NCBI GenBank assembly: GCA_034440395.1
Contig: JAWXBW010000072.1
Location: forward strand, 1-37,251
Direction: 5' to 3'
DNA from: JAAUTS01 sp034440395
Lineage (GTDB): Bacteria; Verrucomicrobiota; Verrucomicrobiia; Methylacidiphilales; JAAUTS01
Length of the DNA stretch: 37,251 bases
The notes beneath the pieces were generated by a model. The model saw only the letters and a list, made by a program, of their open reading frames with translations, was not told the origin of the DNA and ran no database searches. Every line of letters begins with the position of its first letter. Within the stretch, counting starts at the first letter, position 1. The position numbers were made by a program, and so were the translations under genes. Shown piece by piece: positions 15,788-23,752 of the stretch.

Positions 15788-16852
15788 TTACACGAGTTGC
15801 TTTTGAGCGACGGAACCTTGGCTGTAAAGGGTGTTGCGTTGTTGGGGGGTTTTCCCTGCGTTGCGGATGGCGGCTTCGATTTGCTCGGGACGGAGGACTT
15901 CTCCGTGGGTGCCACCAGATTCTCGGGTGATGGATTCTTCGTAAAGCGTTCCGCCGAAATCATTACAGCCCCAATGAAGGGATTGCGCGGCTAGCTCGAC
16001 ACCAAGTTTGACCCAAGAGGTTTGAATATTCGGGATGAGTTCGCCAAAGTAGAGGCGACTGATGGAATAAAGTCGTTGGGAAATCTCTTGGCTGCGCGTC
16101 TCGAAATGGGCGAAGTCTTGTTCCTCCGTGGATTCGGATCGATTCATGATGCGACCTAGGCGATTGCGGTAGGGAATAAAGGCTAGGGGAACGAATTCGG
16201 TAAAGCCGCCCGTGTCGAGCTGGATGTTGCGGAGGCGTTCGAGGTGTTGCTGAATATGATCCCAAGTCTCGATGTGGCCATACATAATGGTGGAGGTGGA
16301 ACGTATGCCGACGCCGTGGGCGCAACGGATGATTGCTTCCCAGGTGGCGGAGGAAAGCTTATTTCCTGAAATGCGTTGGCGGACTTCATCGACTAAAATT
16401 TCCGCCGCAGTGCCTGGGATGGAGTCGAGCCCAGCTTCTTGGAGTTGGAGAAGAACGGAGCGGTAGCTGAGGCCGGAGCTACGGTGCATGGCTTCGATTT
16501 CCATGGGGGAGTAGGCGTGGATGTGAATATCAGGAAACCGGAATTTAATGCTACGGACGAGGTCGAGGTAGTAGTCGAAGCTGAGGGCGGGGTTGATGCC
16601 GCCTTGGAGGCATACTTCAGTAATTCCTGGGGAAGCTTCCAGTCGTTGCACGATCTGGCCAGGGCTGTAAATATATGCGTCGGCATCACTGGGTTTACGT
16701 TGGAACCCGCAGAAGGTGCAGCCGACGTTACAAATGTTGGTGAAGTTAGCATTACGATTAATAACGTAAGTAACGACGGAGCCATGCAGCTGTTCATTTA
16801 GCTCGTTAGCAGCTACTTGTAATTCGTTCGTGGGGGCAGACCAAATATCCAT
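15788..16852 (-). CDS. cofH: FO synthase subunit 2 (CofH, radical SAM)
   Basis: A radical SAM enzyme that transfers the hydroxybenzyl part of tyrosine to 5-amino-6-ribitylaminouracil, the first half of FO (deazaflavin) synthesis. The 4Fe-4S motif is C-x3-C-x2-C (NICNVGCTFCGF). Following TIM-barrel elements are EVCLQGGINP, IHIHAYSPMEI and DSIPGTAAEIL, typical of the CofH/MqnC/MqnE clade. The downstream C-terminal helix contains HWGCNDFGGTLYEESI. Assignment to CofH over the menaquinone enzymes rests mainly on the adjacent cofG. An in-frame TTG at 16891 would add 13 residues; the ATG at 16852 is preferred, giving 354 residues. No strong Shine-Dalgarno sequence is visible at either. It lies 65 bases after cofG on the same strand. 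Confidence 0.88.
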   Translation of the reverse strand: MDIWSAPTNELQVAANELNEQLHGSVVTYVINRNANFTNICNVGCTFCGFQRKPSDADAYIYSPGQIVQRLEASPGITEVCLQGGINPALSFDYYLDLVRSIKFRFPDIHIHAYSPMEIEAMHRSSGLSYRSVLLQLQEAGLDSIPGTAAEILVDEVRQRISGNKLSSATWEAIIRCAHGVGIRSTSTIMYGHIETWDHIQQHLERLRNIQLDTGGFTEFVPLAFIPYRNRLGRIMNRSESTEEQDFAHFETRSQEISQRLYSISRLYFGELIPNIQTSWVKLGVELAAQSLHWGCNDFGGTLYEESITRESGGTHGEVLRPEQIEAAIRNAGKTPQQRNTLYSQGSVAQKQLV

Positions 16853-16917
16853 CTTTAAACCGATACTAGAAACTGTCGTGGCTTGAGGCAAGAGAGTTTA
16901 CGAAATAAAATAGGGGC

Positions 16918-17907
16918 TTAACGTGCGACGGTTTCTGTTTTTTTCAAAAGAACTTTTTCTTGTAACGCGGGGTCGAGCCAAACTGCATTAGTGTGAGAGG
17001 GATAGACGGCTAGCCGTTCGCATAAGCTGCGGTCTGCTTGTTGGGCGGCGAAGGCGTAATCTGCGATGGGTGCCCAAGGGTTTAAGGGATTCACTTCATC
17101 GCGATTGGAGGAGATGCCGCCTAAATCATCAATGTAGGGGAGGAGCTCTTTCCAGTAGGGGTTGAGGTTGGGCGGGATTTGTATAGGCACGTCGGGGCAA
17201 ATGTTCCGCCAATGGGCGATTAAGTCTAAATAATCTGAAAACGTGGGGGGTGCGGGACGAAGCTGCGGCTTGGAAACGTCGTTGGGGATATAATTTTGAA
17301 TTAAAATCTCTTGGAGTTGGCGATGACGTTGATGGGATTGGGCGAGGGCATCAAGCGAGCGAAAGCGGCTAGCGACAGACTCTCCTAGGCCAATTAAAAT
17401 GCCCGAGGTGAAGGGCACTTTAGCTAATCCTGCGGCTTCCAGCGTTTTGAGGCGTCCCGCACTTTTTTTCTCAGGGGCAATGGCCGGAAGGTCTTCAACA
17501 TTTTCTAGCATGACACCCATGGAAACATGAACAGGCCGCAAAAATTCTAACTGCCGCTGAGTAAGCGCACCATAGTTCCCATGCGGGAGTAAGCCAGCTT
17601 GCAGCGCCCGCTCAGCTACGTAAAAAGCGAAGTGGTGGAAATCGGGAAATCCACGTTCAAGCAATTCCTTGCGTATGTGGGGGAGCTGGCTAGGAGCTTC
17701 GCCTGAAATGAGTAGCGCCTCGCAAGCGCCTTGGGTTTGAGCTTGGGCTAAAAGTTTATCCAGAGCCGACTCAGAAATCAGCCCTTCCTGATCGGTTCTA
17801 AATCCGCAATAGGTGCAGTGCCAAGGGCAGTCGTGAGTCAGGGTAAGGGTGACAGAACGGGAGTAGGTCAGTGGCCCAGTCCGGGAGGGTGGTGCAAGGG
17901 GAGTCAT
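16918..17907 (-). CDS. cofG: FO synthase subunit 1 (CofG, radical SAM)
   Basis: CofG closes the deazaflavin ring to yield FO (7,8-didemethyl-8-hydroxy-5-deazariboflavin). The N-terminal motif is C27-x3-C31-x2-C34 in HDCPWHCTYCGF, preceded by the CofG-typical YSRSVTLTLTH. Other family landmarks are EALLISGEAP, LLPHGNYGALT, VSMGVMLENV, PFTSGILIGLGES and LQEILIQNYIP. The end contains LGGISSNRDEVNP, also standard. The length of 329 fits. It forms an operon with cofH. FO can serve as the antenna pigment of photolyases, or be extended to F420 by CofC/D/E. Neither a photolyase nor cofC/D/E is in the window, so the end product is not resolved. It is divergent from psd. Confidence 0.92.
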   Translation of the reverse strand: MTPLAPPSRTGPLTYSRSVTLTLTHDCPWHCTYCGFRTDQEGLISESALDKLLAQAQTQGACEALLISGEAPSQLPHIRKELLERGFPDFHHFAFYVAERALQAGLLPHGNYGALTQRQLEFLRPVHVSMGVMLENVEDLPAIAPEKKSAGRLKTLEAAGLAKVPFTSGILIGLGESVASRFRSLDALAQSHQRHRQLQEILIQNYIPNDVSKPQLRPAPPTFSDYLDLIAHWRNICPDVPIQIPPNLNPYWKELLPYIDDLGGISSNRDEVNPLNPWAPIADYAFAAQQADRSLCERLAVYPSHTNAVWLDPALQEKVLLKKTETVAR

Positions 17908-17988
17908 CCTAGGTATGGTTTAATTCTTTTCAAATCGGAAAGCAACAGCTAGAGCCTAAGTGAACATTTACAAAAAAGAAAGCCATCT

Positions 17989-18627
17989 ATGCCCTCAGCC
18001 CATAAAGAATCTCGACCTTTCCTCATCTTTGTCGGTCTCATTATTGTTATCACAGGCTACTTTTTTTGGTGGTTAGCTTTGATCCCTATTTTGCTCTTTA
18101 TCTATGTCCTGTATTTTTTTAGAGACCCTGAGCGCATTATTTCTTCGGATCCGCAGGACATCGTCAGCCCGGCGGATGGAAAGATCATTGCTGTGGATGA
18201 GATTGTAGAAGATTATTTTACGAAACAAAAAATGAAGCGCGTGGCGGTGTTTCTCTCAGTCTTTGATGTGCATGTGAACCGCAGCCCGGTCGAGGGAAAG
18301 GTTTTGAAAAGCCATCATCATGCGGGAGAATTTCTCGACGCTCGCAACCCAGAGATTGATGTAAAAAATGAAGCGCAAAACTGGTTGATTGAGACTTCCC
18401 ACGGCATGGTCGTCGTGCGCCAGATTGCAGGCTTAATTGCACGCCGGATCGTCGCATGGTCGCAAGAAGGAGATGTTTTAACTAAGGGACACCGCTTCGG
18501 GATGATCCGTTTCGGGTCGCGCACGGACGTTTTTTTGCCTTTAGATTGTGAGATACACGTGCAAGTCGGACAACGGGTCGAAGGCGGCTCCACCGTGATC
18601 GCTCAATGGGCTAAGGCCTCCCAATAA
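17989..18627 (+). CDS. psd: phosphatidylserine decarboxylase, archaeal-type short form
   Basis: Converts phosphatidylserine to phosphatidylethanolamine. The 212-residue proenzyme has two N-terminal membrane helices (about 10-43), the family phrases FFRDPER (43-49), SPADGKI (60-66), VHVNR (94-98) and SHGMVVVRQIAGLIARR, and the self-cleavage site Gly176-Ser177 within IRFGSRTDVFLP, which generates the pyruvoyl group on Ser177. The short form with G-S is the type common in archaea and many bacteria (PSD-B-like). It is followed after 3 bases by pssA, so the two steps of PE synthesis are cotranscribed. A weak AGAAAG precedes the ATG. Confidence 0.95.
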   Translation: MPSAHKESRPFLIFVGLIIVITGYFFWWLALIPILLFIYVLYFFRDPERIISSDPQDIVSPADGKIIAVDEIVEDYFTKQKMKRVAVFLSVFDVHVNRSPVEGKVLKSHHHAGEFLDARNPEIDVKNEAQNWLIETSHGMVVVRQIAGLIARRIVAWSQEGDVLTKGHRFGMIRFGSRTDVFLPLDCEIHVQVGQRVEGGSTVIAQWAKASQ

Positions 18628-18630
18628 ATT

Positions 18631-19452
18631 ATGAAAGAACAAGAACCTAAACTCGTTTATGTGCTGCCGAATTTAATGACGGCAGGAAATTTATTTTGTG
18701 GGTTCATGGCGATCTTACAAATTTTTGAGGGCACCATTCAGCGAATCAATTCGACGGATGGTTGGTGGCATTATTACGAGATGAGTTTGTTTTTTATCCT
18801 CGGAGCTTTTATTTTTGATATGCTGGACGGGCGGGTGGCGAGATTAGGCGGGCAAGAGAGCCCTTTTGGCCGGGAGTTTGATTCGTTGGCGGATATTGTT
18901 TCCTTCGGAGTAGCCCCGGCCTTGCTTGTTTTTAAAATCGTTTTATTTGAGTTACCGAATCGCGCAGGCTGGGCTATTGCAGCTATCTATTTGGCCTGCG
19001 GAGCTCTGCGATTGGCACGCTTTAATGTCATTGCCGCCATGCCTAATAAAAATGCGCTCAAAGAGTTCACCGGCTTTCCTATTCCAGCCGCGGCGGGTTT
19101 AATCGCCTCCATTACGATGCTGTTGCTTGATATTTATGAAAAGGAAGGGGAGATCGGACCTTGGAAATATGTGTTAGCGGTTTTAATGGTTTTCCTAAGT
19201 GGTATGATGTTTAGTAAATTTAAATATCCTAGCTTCAAGGCCTTAGATTTCCGTGCGCAGCGCTCCGTCCCTAAGCTTTTAGGGTTTGTGGTGTTCGTGG
19301 GGGTTACGCTGATTTTTTACCGCTATTGCTTAGCTATTTGGTTTACCAGCTATCTGATTTACGGGTTTGTTAGACCTTATATTTCGAGGGCGTGGCGACC
19401 TGATTTTGATGAGGATGATGACGGTGATACTGAAGACAGTCCAAAGACTTAG
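18631..19452 (+). CDS. pssA: CDP-diacylglycerol-serine O-phosphatidyltransferase
   Basis: Joins CDP-diacylglycerol and serine to form phosphatidylserine. The CDP-alcohol phosphatidyltransferase signature DG-x2-AR-x8-G-x3-D-x3-D is complete at residues 66-88 (D66, G67, A70, R71, G80, D84, D88). Six or more membrane helices fill the rest (for example 52-64, 92-105, 112-130, 150-165, 205-225), and a charged tail ends the 273-residue chain. It starts 3 bases after the psd stop codon; the product passes directly to Psd. It is convergent with the Trp-rich protein gene, with a 14-base gap. Confidence 0.95.
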   Translation: MKEQEPKLVYVLPNLMTAGNLFCGFMAILQIFEGTIQRINSTDGWWHYYEMSLFFILGAFIFDMLDGRVARLGGQESPFGREFDSLADIVSFGVAPALLVFKIVLFELPNRAGWAIAAIYLACGALRLARFNVIAAMPNKNALKEFTGFPIPAAAGLIASITMLLLDIYEKEGEIGPWKYVLAVLMVFLSGMMFSKFKYPSFKALDFRAQRSVPKLLGFVVFVGVTLIFYRYCLAIWFTSYLIYGFVRPYISRAWRPDFDEDDDGDTEDSPKT

Positions 19453-19466
19453 GTTAGGCAGAAAAT

Positions 19467-20369
19467 TTAACGATAGAGCGTTTCGTTGTGACGGCGCTGC
19501 TGTTCTAGGGCACGCTCCATTTTTTTCATTTCCTTGGTCTTTTCCTCATCGGTGCGTTTATCCCCAATGGTTTCTTTAATGTTGGCATCACTCTCCTGTT
19601 TGGAACGGGGATTAAGGTAGAGGTAAACGCGGCGCATGATGCCATCGTTATCTTGATGAAATTTAGGGCGGAAAACATATAAGTCTTCGGGTGAAAGAAT
19701 AGGTACTTTGACGCTGAGTTCTTGTTGTTCTCGAATCACCGGCACGATCGGGAGTTGACCAGCTTCATTTTTAAGAATATCTGGAGCAGGACCAGGGCGA
19801 GGAATCTCACGGTAGCTAACAAAGACGTGATCAGCCGGCCCGGCATTTTTTAAAAGCTTTTCAGCTAAGGCATCGTCGACGAAATCTTCGGGTTTGAGTG
19901 TGCCCTTAAGTTTATCTTTAAGGACAAAATTCCATTCCGTGGGATCACTGTAGCGCTCAGCGGGGGATTCTAAAAGATTGCTGAAGCGATCTAGTTTGCT
20001 CGGACGCCAGCCGATGTAGTTTCCGTTTTTTAACCATTCTACTGGCGCAGAGATCCATTGACCATCAGGCATCCACGCCCAGTTGGATAATTTTCTTTTA
20101 GTCCAAGTGCCGTAATGATCAGTAGCCCATGAACTGGGTTCATTACTCGTCCAAGTCCAGCCGTAATCGGTATAGAGCCACTGCCCTTCGCGCAAAGGTC
20201 TCCAAGCGGCGTTCTTCGAGGTCGGTCGGAAGGCGAAGATTTCCTCCCCTACGGATTCCCACTGGCCCTTATCCTTTAAGCCGTCGATTACTTGATCAAA
20301 GTCGATAAGAGGGCGCTGCACACTACTGATGGTGAAGAGCAAGAAAAGCGGTAAAGACTTAAGGAACAT
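19467..20369 (-). CDS. Trp-rich secreted protein resembling DUF6600 proteins
   Basis: A 300-residue exported protein with a short N-terminal signal peptide (about 1-18). Residues about 60-130 are rich in Trp, Tyr and Gly with repeated phrases such as GWTWTSNEPSSWATDHYG, NWAWMPDGQWISAPVEWL and YIGWRPS. This pattern matches the repeated WxW...YGxW blocks of DUF6600-type secreted proteins, which often sit beside FecR-domain genes in Proteobacteria and relatives. The C-terminal third is charged and ends with a coiled segment (KTKEMKKMERALEQQRRHNE). It is divergent from the FecR gene at 20597 with 227 bases between them, so it may share its control region. Cell-envelope function is an inference. 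Family assignment is by pattern only. Confidence 0.7.
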   Translation of the reverse strand: MFLKSLPLFLLFTISSVQRPLIDFDQVIDGLKDKGQWESVGEEIFAFRPTSKNAAWRPLREGQWLYTDYGWTWTSNEPSSWATDHYGTWTKRKLSNWAWMPDGQWISAPVEWLKNGNYIGWRPSKLDRFSNLLESPAERYSDPTEWNFVLKDKLKGTLKPEDFVDDALAEKLLKNAGPADHVFVSYREIPRPGPAPDILKNEAGQLPIVPVIREQQELSVKVPILSPEDLYVFRPKFHQDNDGIMRRVYLYLNPRSKQESDANIKETIGDKRTDEEKTKEMKKMERALEQQRRHNETLYR

Positions 20370-20561
20370 AAAATCATGCTAGCCAAGATGAGCAGGGAAC
20401 CAAGTTTAATAAGGCAGATAGGCTTAATTCCACAAGATTGTAACAATGAGAAAGTCGTTAATTTTAAAGATGATCCCGCGGGGAGTGATATGCAAAACTT
20501 AAACCACTTGAAAAATAATTTAACTGAAAGCTGATAAATGTTAACACAAGGTAATAAGAGC

Positions 20562-20590
20562 TTGTTATTGAATAAAATTAGCAATAATCT
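20562..20590 (+). promoter_or_regulatory. putative promoter of FecR gene 2, possibly leaderless
   Basis: TTGTTA (20562-20567) and TAATCT (20585-20590) are 17 bases apart; six bases follow before the GTG start at 20597. The -10 match is weak on its own; an overlapping AATAAT (20583-20588) is an alternative. The same tight spacing to the start codon and absence of a Shine-Dalgarno sequence occur upstream of FecR gene 1, which is the main support. Confidence 0.35.
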
Positions 20591-20596
20591 TACCAC

Positions 20597-21379
20597 GTGA
20601 AAATATTTAAGATAACCCCACTAAATTTTTTAGTCCTATTTTTAGCTTCTGCGGCTTATTGTCTTTCAGCCCCACCGAATTTTGAGTCTGCTAAAATTAC
20701 CTTTATTCAAAAAGACGTGTCCGTAGCCGATATCAATATCGTTCAAGTCTCAGGATCAGGCGAAGTCAGCCGTCGTAAGGCTTTGTTACAAGAAGTAGTT
20801 AATAAAAATAATGCTATTGTTACAGGGACTAAATCCCGTGCCGAGTTACAATTTAATGACGGCACCATAACACGTCTCGGTCAGCTAACGTCTTTCACCT
20901 TTACCCCTAACACACGTGAGATGAATCTAAAAGAAGGCTCCGGCCTCTTTCAAATCCCTAAAGGCATGGGCGGGACTAGGATCAAAGCGGGCCCCGTTAC
21001 CGCCGCTATTACAGGTACGACATTACTTATTCAAGTTCTAAGTGATAGAGTCATTATCTATGTCTATGAAGGTTCGGTTCAAGTGGGCGGAAATAGGATC
21101 TTGGAGGGAGAAGTTTTAGTGATAATGAATAACGGCACTACAACCAAGACAACTTTTGACACTAAAAAGGGCATGGAAACCGCAGCGTTATTTGTCAAGT
21201 TCGACGGAGCACCAAGCCAAAATTCCGTCGAGGAATGGTTGGGGGTAGGTGATCGTATCCGGAATGAAGACTTGCGCAATCGGCCGCGGGATCTTGATGA
21301 TGACCTTCTAGTGCCCGAGCCACCGCAAGATGATGATTCTGGTGGTGATTACCCTCAATGGACCGATTCACCGCAATAG
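20597..21379 (+). CDS. FecR-domain periplasmic protein (cassette 2)
   Basis: A 260-residue exported protein, start codon GTG. The signal peptide runs to about residue 24 (SAAYCLSA). The FecR domain (about 30-165) is nearly the same as in the gene at 7437: FIQKDVSVAD, SGSGEVSRRK, SRAELQFNDGTITRLG, GLFQIPKGMGG, AAITGTTLLIQV and VYEGSVQV; I estimate about three quarters or more identity. The tail differs: it ends in an acidic, Pro-rich stretch (DLDDDLLVPEPPQDDD). No cytoplasmic anti-sigma part and no sigma-factor gene nearby. It heads an apparent operon with the barrel gene, 54 bases downstream. It is divergent from the Trp-rich protein gene. Confidence 0.85.
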   Translation: MKIFKITPLNFLVLFLASAAYCLSAPPNFESAKITFIQKDVSVADINIVQVSGSGEVSRRKALLQEVVNKNNAIVTGTKSRAELQFNDGTITRLGQLTSFTFTPNTREMNLKEGSGLFQIPKGMGGTRIKAGPVTAAITGTTLLIQVLSDRVIIYVYEGSVQVGGNRILEGEVLVIMNNGTTTKTTFDTKKGMETAALFVKFDGAPSQNSVEEWLGVGDRIRNEDLRNRPRDLDDDLLVPEPPQDDDSGGDYPQWTDSPQ

Positions 21380-21433
21380 GGTGGATAGTCCCCGCTGGCT
21401 ACCTACTTTCTTAAGAAACGATAGATCCTTATT

Positions 21434-22339
21434 ATGAATTACCCTTGTCTTAGACTAGCTTGTATCGCCTTTGCTTCATTGTCTGCTTCGGCCTTGGCAC
21501 AGCTCGACCCTTCACAGTTTCCGCGCCAAGATGCGCCCAACCCTTTAGCGTTGAGCAATGCAGCAGCGCAAGACGCTAAAATAATGGAGGATGGGGGAGA
21601 TTATAAAGAACTTGCCAAAGCAAAGCGGGATATATTTTATCGTCTCAGCCTTCTTAACGACATTGAATATCAAAGTAACGCAAGGCAAAGGGGAGACAGC
21701 GGCAGAGCTGCTATGCTTTATAATCCAGGGCTTGAAGGCTCTTTGATCTGGAACTTTGCCCCGCAATTAAAATTTGAAGCGCGCGCCCGGATTGAGTCGG
21801 GTCTGTATGCAGGCGAGGATGACCTAGACTACTGGGGAATGGATGCGGGTGTAAGGTTGAAGTATCAATATAGTAGAAAATATCCAGAATTCTACATCGG
21901 TCCTGATCTCTATCGTTATCAATCCTTAGATGATGGAGATGAACTAGGCCGTGCGGTTGCCGCTGTGGCTGGCCTGAATTATAGCTACCGTGTGAAGAGC
22001 ACTGGCACTACTCCCTTTATTAATCTTCAGTATAAACATCAATGGATAAGTCCTTCCGACTTTGATCGTTCCGTCTATCGTGCAACTGTCGGGGTAAATC
22101 AAGACATTACTTCAAAGCTGGCATGGCAGGGATTCTACGAGTTTCGCATTAGTGACTACATTGATGGGGGACGTCTCGACCATCGTCATGTCGTGGGAAC
22201 GGGGCTAATCTGGAAGCCGTTAGATTATTTAAGTGTGCGATTGAATTTTAGTTTCATCGACAATGAATCAAATCGCAGCAAAGCGTCTTATGAAAGTCTC
22301 AATAGCGGACTTGGCTCTGCGTTAACTTGGCAATTCTAA
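21434..22339 (+). CDS. outer-membrane beta-barrel protein (cassette 2)
   Basis: A 301-residue paralogue of the barrel at 6507. The signal peptide probably ends at ALA (residue 22). The linker has MEDGGD, then the barrel opens with LLNDIEYQSNARQ; shared internal landmarks include YWGMDAG, GPDLYRYQSLDDGDE, WISPSD and the terminal ALTWQF. The final Phe and aromatic, alternating strands fit a BAM-folded outer-membrane barrel. Identity to the other copy is roughly 40% by eye, much less than between the FecR copies. It lies 54 bases after the FecR gene on the same strand, and its stop is 5 bases from the stop of the convergent glycosyltransferase fragment. No terminator was seen in that gap. Confidence 0.8.
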   Translation: MNYPCLRLACIAFASLSASALAQLDPSQFPRQDAPNPLALSNAAAQDAKIMEDGGDYKELAKAKRDIFYRLSLLNDIEYQSNARQRGDSGRAAMLYNPGLEGSLIWNFAPQLKFEARARIESGLYAGEDDLDYWGMDAGVRLKYQYSRKYPEFYIGPDLYRYQSLDDGDELGRAVAAVAGLNYSYRVKSTGTTPFINLQYKHQWISPSDFDRSVYRATVGVNQDITSKLAWQGFYEFRISDYIDGGRLDHRHVVGTGLIWKPLDYLSVRLNFSFIDNESNRSKASYESLNSGLGSALTWQF

Positions 22340-22344
22340 TTTCT

Positions 22345-23403
22345 TTACTTTACCCTACCACCCATTTGAAGCGAGCTTTTCCATAAGCTGGGCCATGCTT
22401 CCAAAAGGCGTCCATACCAGTGGCAGAGACTTTGGATGTGCTCTGCGAGTGCGGGCAAACTACCAATCCCTAAACTACGTAATTGACCAGGAATGATCGC
22501 ATCATCCATCAGGCGTTGTTCCATCCAATCAGCGTAAAGAAGGACACGAGGATCGTTAAGGTGTGCTCGACAGGCTATTAGTTTAGAGCTGGTGTTTTGC
22601 CATACGATTTTACGATAAGCATTGATAAAATCCCCGGAGTGCAGCTTGCCAAGTTCTTGGAATGCTCGGCCAAGATGGTAAAACCTGGCGTCAGCCGTCC
22701 CAGCGTGTTTGGGCAGGGAGGCTAGTTTTAGCATGACACGCATCATGGAGCTGAAGTTCGGAATCAAGTCACCTTCCTTGAGCCATTGTGCCAAAGATGG
22801 ATAAGGAGGGCGGGCGGGGCTAGGATCATGCCAAGTGGCTAGGGGTAAATCTAGCCCGAGCACATCAGGAATAAGGGAATTAATAAAAATGCCACATAGC
22901 GAATCACTTCCTCGATGGACTGGCATAAAGGGAGGTAGTATCTCGCGTGCATCCAAGCCGAAATGAAGTCCGACCAAGCCTTCGCATGATGCGATATTTG
23001 CGCGCGACACCATCCCAAGCGCCTCCCTGCTTTCAAGCTCAAAAGGAACACCTTTTTCTGCTGTCTGAAGTAGTGAAGTCAATACGCTGGGAAAACCAAT
23101 AGTATCATCGCCAACATAACCACTCTTAGTCACTCGAATGCGCGGTAAGTCACCTAGTAAGCGCTTGAGCATTAGACTCGTGCATGTGCTAGAGGCCCAA
23201 TCCACAGAGTTACTTTTGAGCGTAGCAAGGCCAGAGTGGCCGAGCCACTTTTCATGCAGTGCCAAGGCATCGACACTCAGCAGAGGAAGTTTCGCCAACA
23301 ATCTCTCGCGTGAGGGAAAGCGCTGCAATTTATTCTGAAGCGATATATCGCCTACGGTCAGCCCTTCATTAGCATTTTCTGGAAGATGAAATCTAGGCCA
23401 CAC
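22345..23403 (-). pseudogene. glycosyltransferase-like C-terminal fragment (cassette 2, copy B)
   Basis: An open frame of 352 codons from GTG 23403. It matches the C-terminal part of the 612-residue protein at 4612, from about its residue 260 onward: FPSRERLLAKLP corresponds to FPNREALLKAYP, SGYVGDDT to TGTLGDDT, and EILPPFMPVHRGSDSL to SMLPPFFPLLRGEDCL. The GT-A core with its DDD metal motif (about residues 125-245 of the full-length copy) is missing. The N-terminal part of the same gene is in a different frame at 23393-23752; the two frames overlap by 11 bases. The simplest reading is an out-of-frame internal deletion near 23400. Coupled translation of two separate chains cannot be excluded, since both frames are long and clean. 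Confidence 0.65.
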
Positions 23404-23752
23404 CTCGATTACGCGTTGCCATCAGAATACGTTCCACAGCGACGGGTTGATGTTCGGGCTGGGCTGGGCTAGAGTTTACTAATTTTGAAGGTTCGACTAA
23501 CCAGCCCTGCGCCAGTAGGTCGCTCACATCGGTTAACAAAATTTGCCGTTCTGCTTGGGACAAGCCAAAGTCATCGATAAAACTCTCCACCGTGGTGGTT
23601 AACGAATTAGCGTGTTGGAACCGCGCTAGTAACGAAGCACTACGTCGAGAAATAGTCGATGTCGTGGGATGTTTGTTCGACGTTATCCAAGCCTCGCCAA
23701 TCGTTTTGATCAGAGACTGATGAGGAGCAGCAATTACTATATCGGGTGTCAT
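23393..23752 (-). pseudogene. PqqD-like N-terminal fragment (cassette 2, copy B)
   Basis: An open frame of 119 codons. It corresponds to the N-terminal PqqD-like region of the family: a helix-rich segment with SLLARFQHANSLTTTVESFI and DVSDLLAQGWLVEPS, then the start of the glycosyltransferase domain (RILMATRNRG, comparable to LIIPTFNRPE), after which it stops at TAG. The ATG overlaps the stop of copy A by four bases (ATGA), so the two genes were built as a coupled operon. The rest of the glycosyltransferase core is absent, and the C-terminal part follows in another frame. This is either a relic or a free-standing recognition domain. Confidence 0.6.

Noticed and set aside
16439..16801. 120-codon + strand frame with a Val/Glu/Gly-rich composition
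   Set aside because: Fully antisense to cofH; the composition is that of the opposite strand of a conserved gene.
15788..16852. Assignment of the cofH gene as the menaquinone enzyme MqnE or MqnC
   Set aside because: The adjacent gene is a clear CofG, and CofG/CofH pairs are standard for FO synthesis; still the clades are close, so a tree would settle it.
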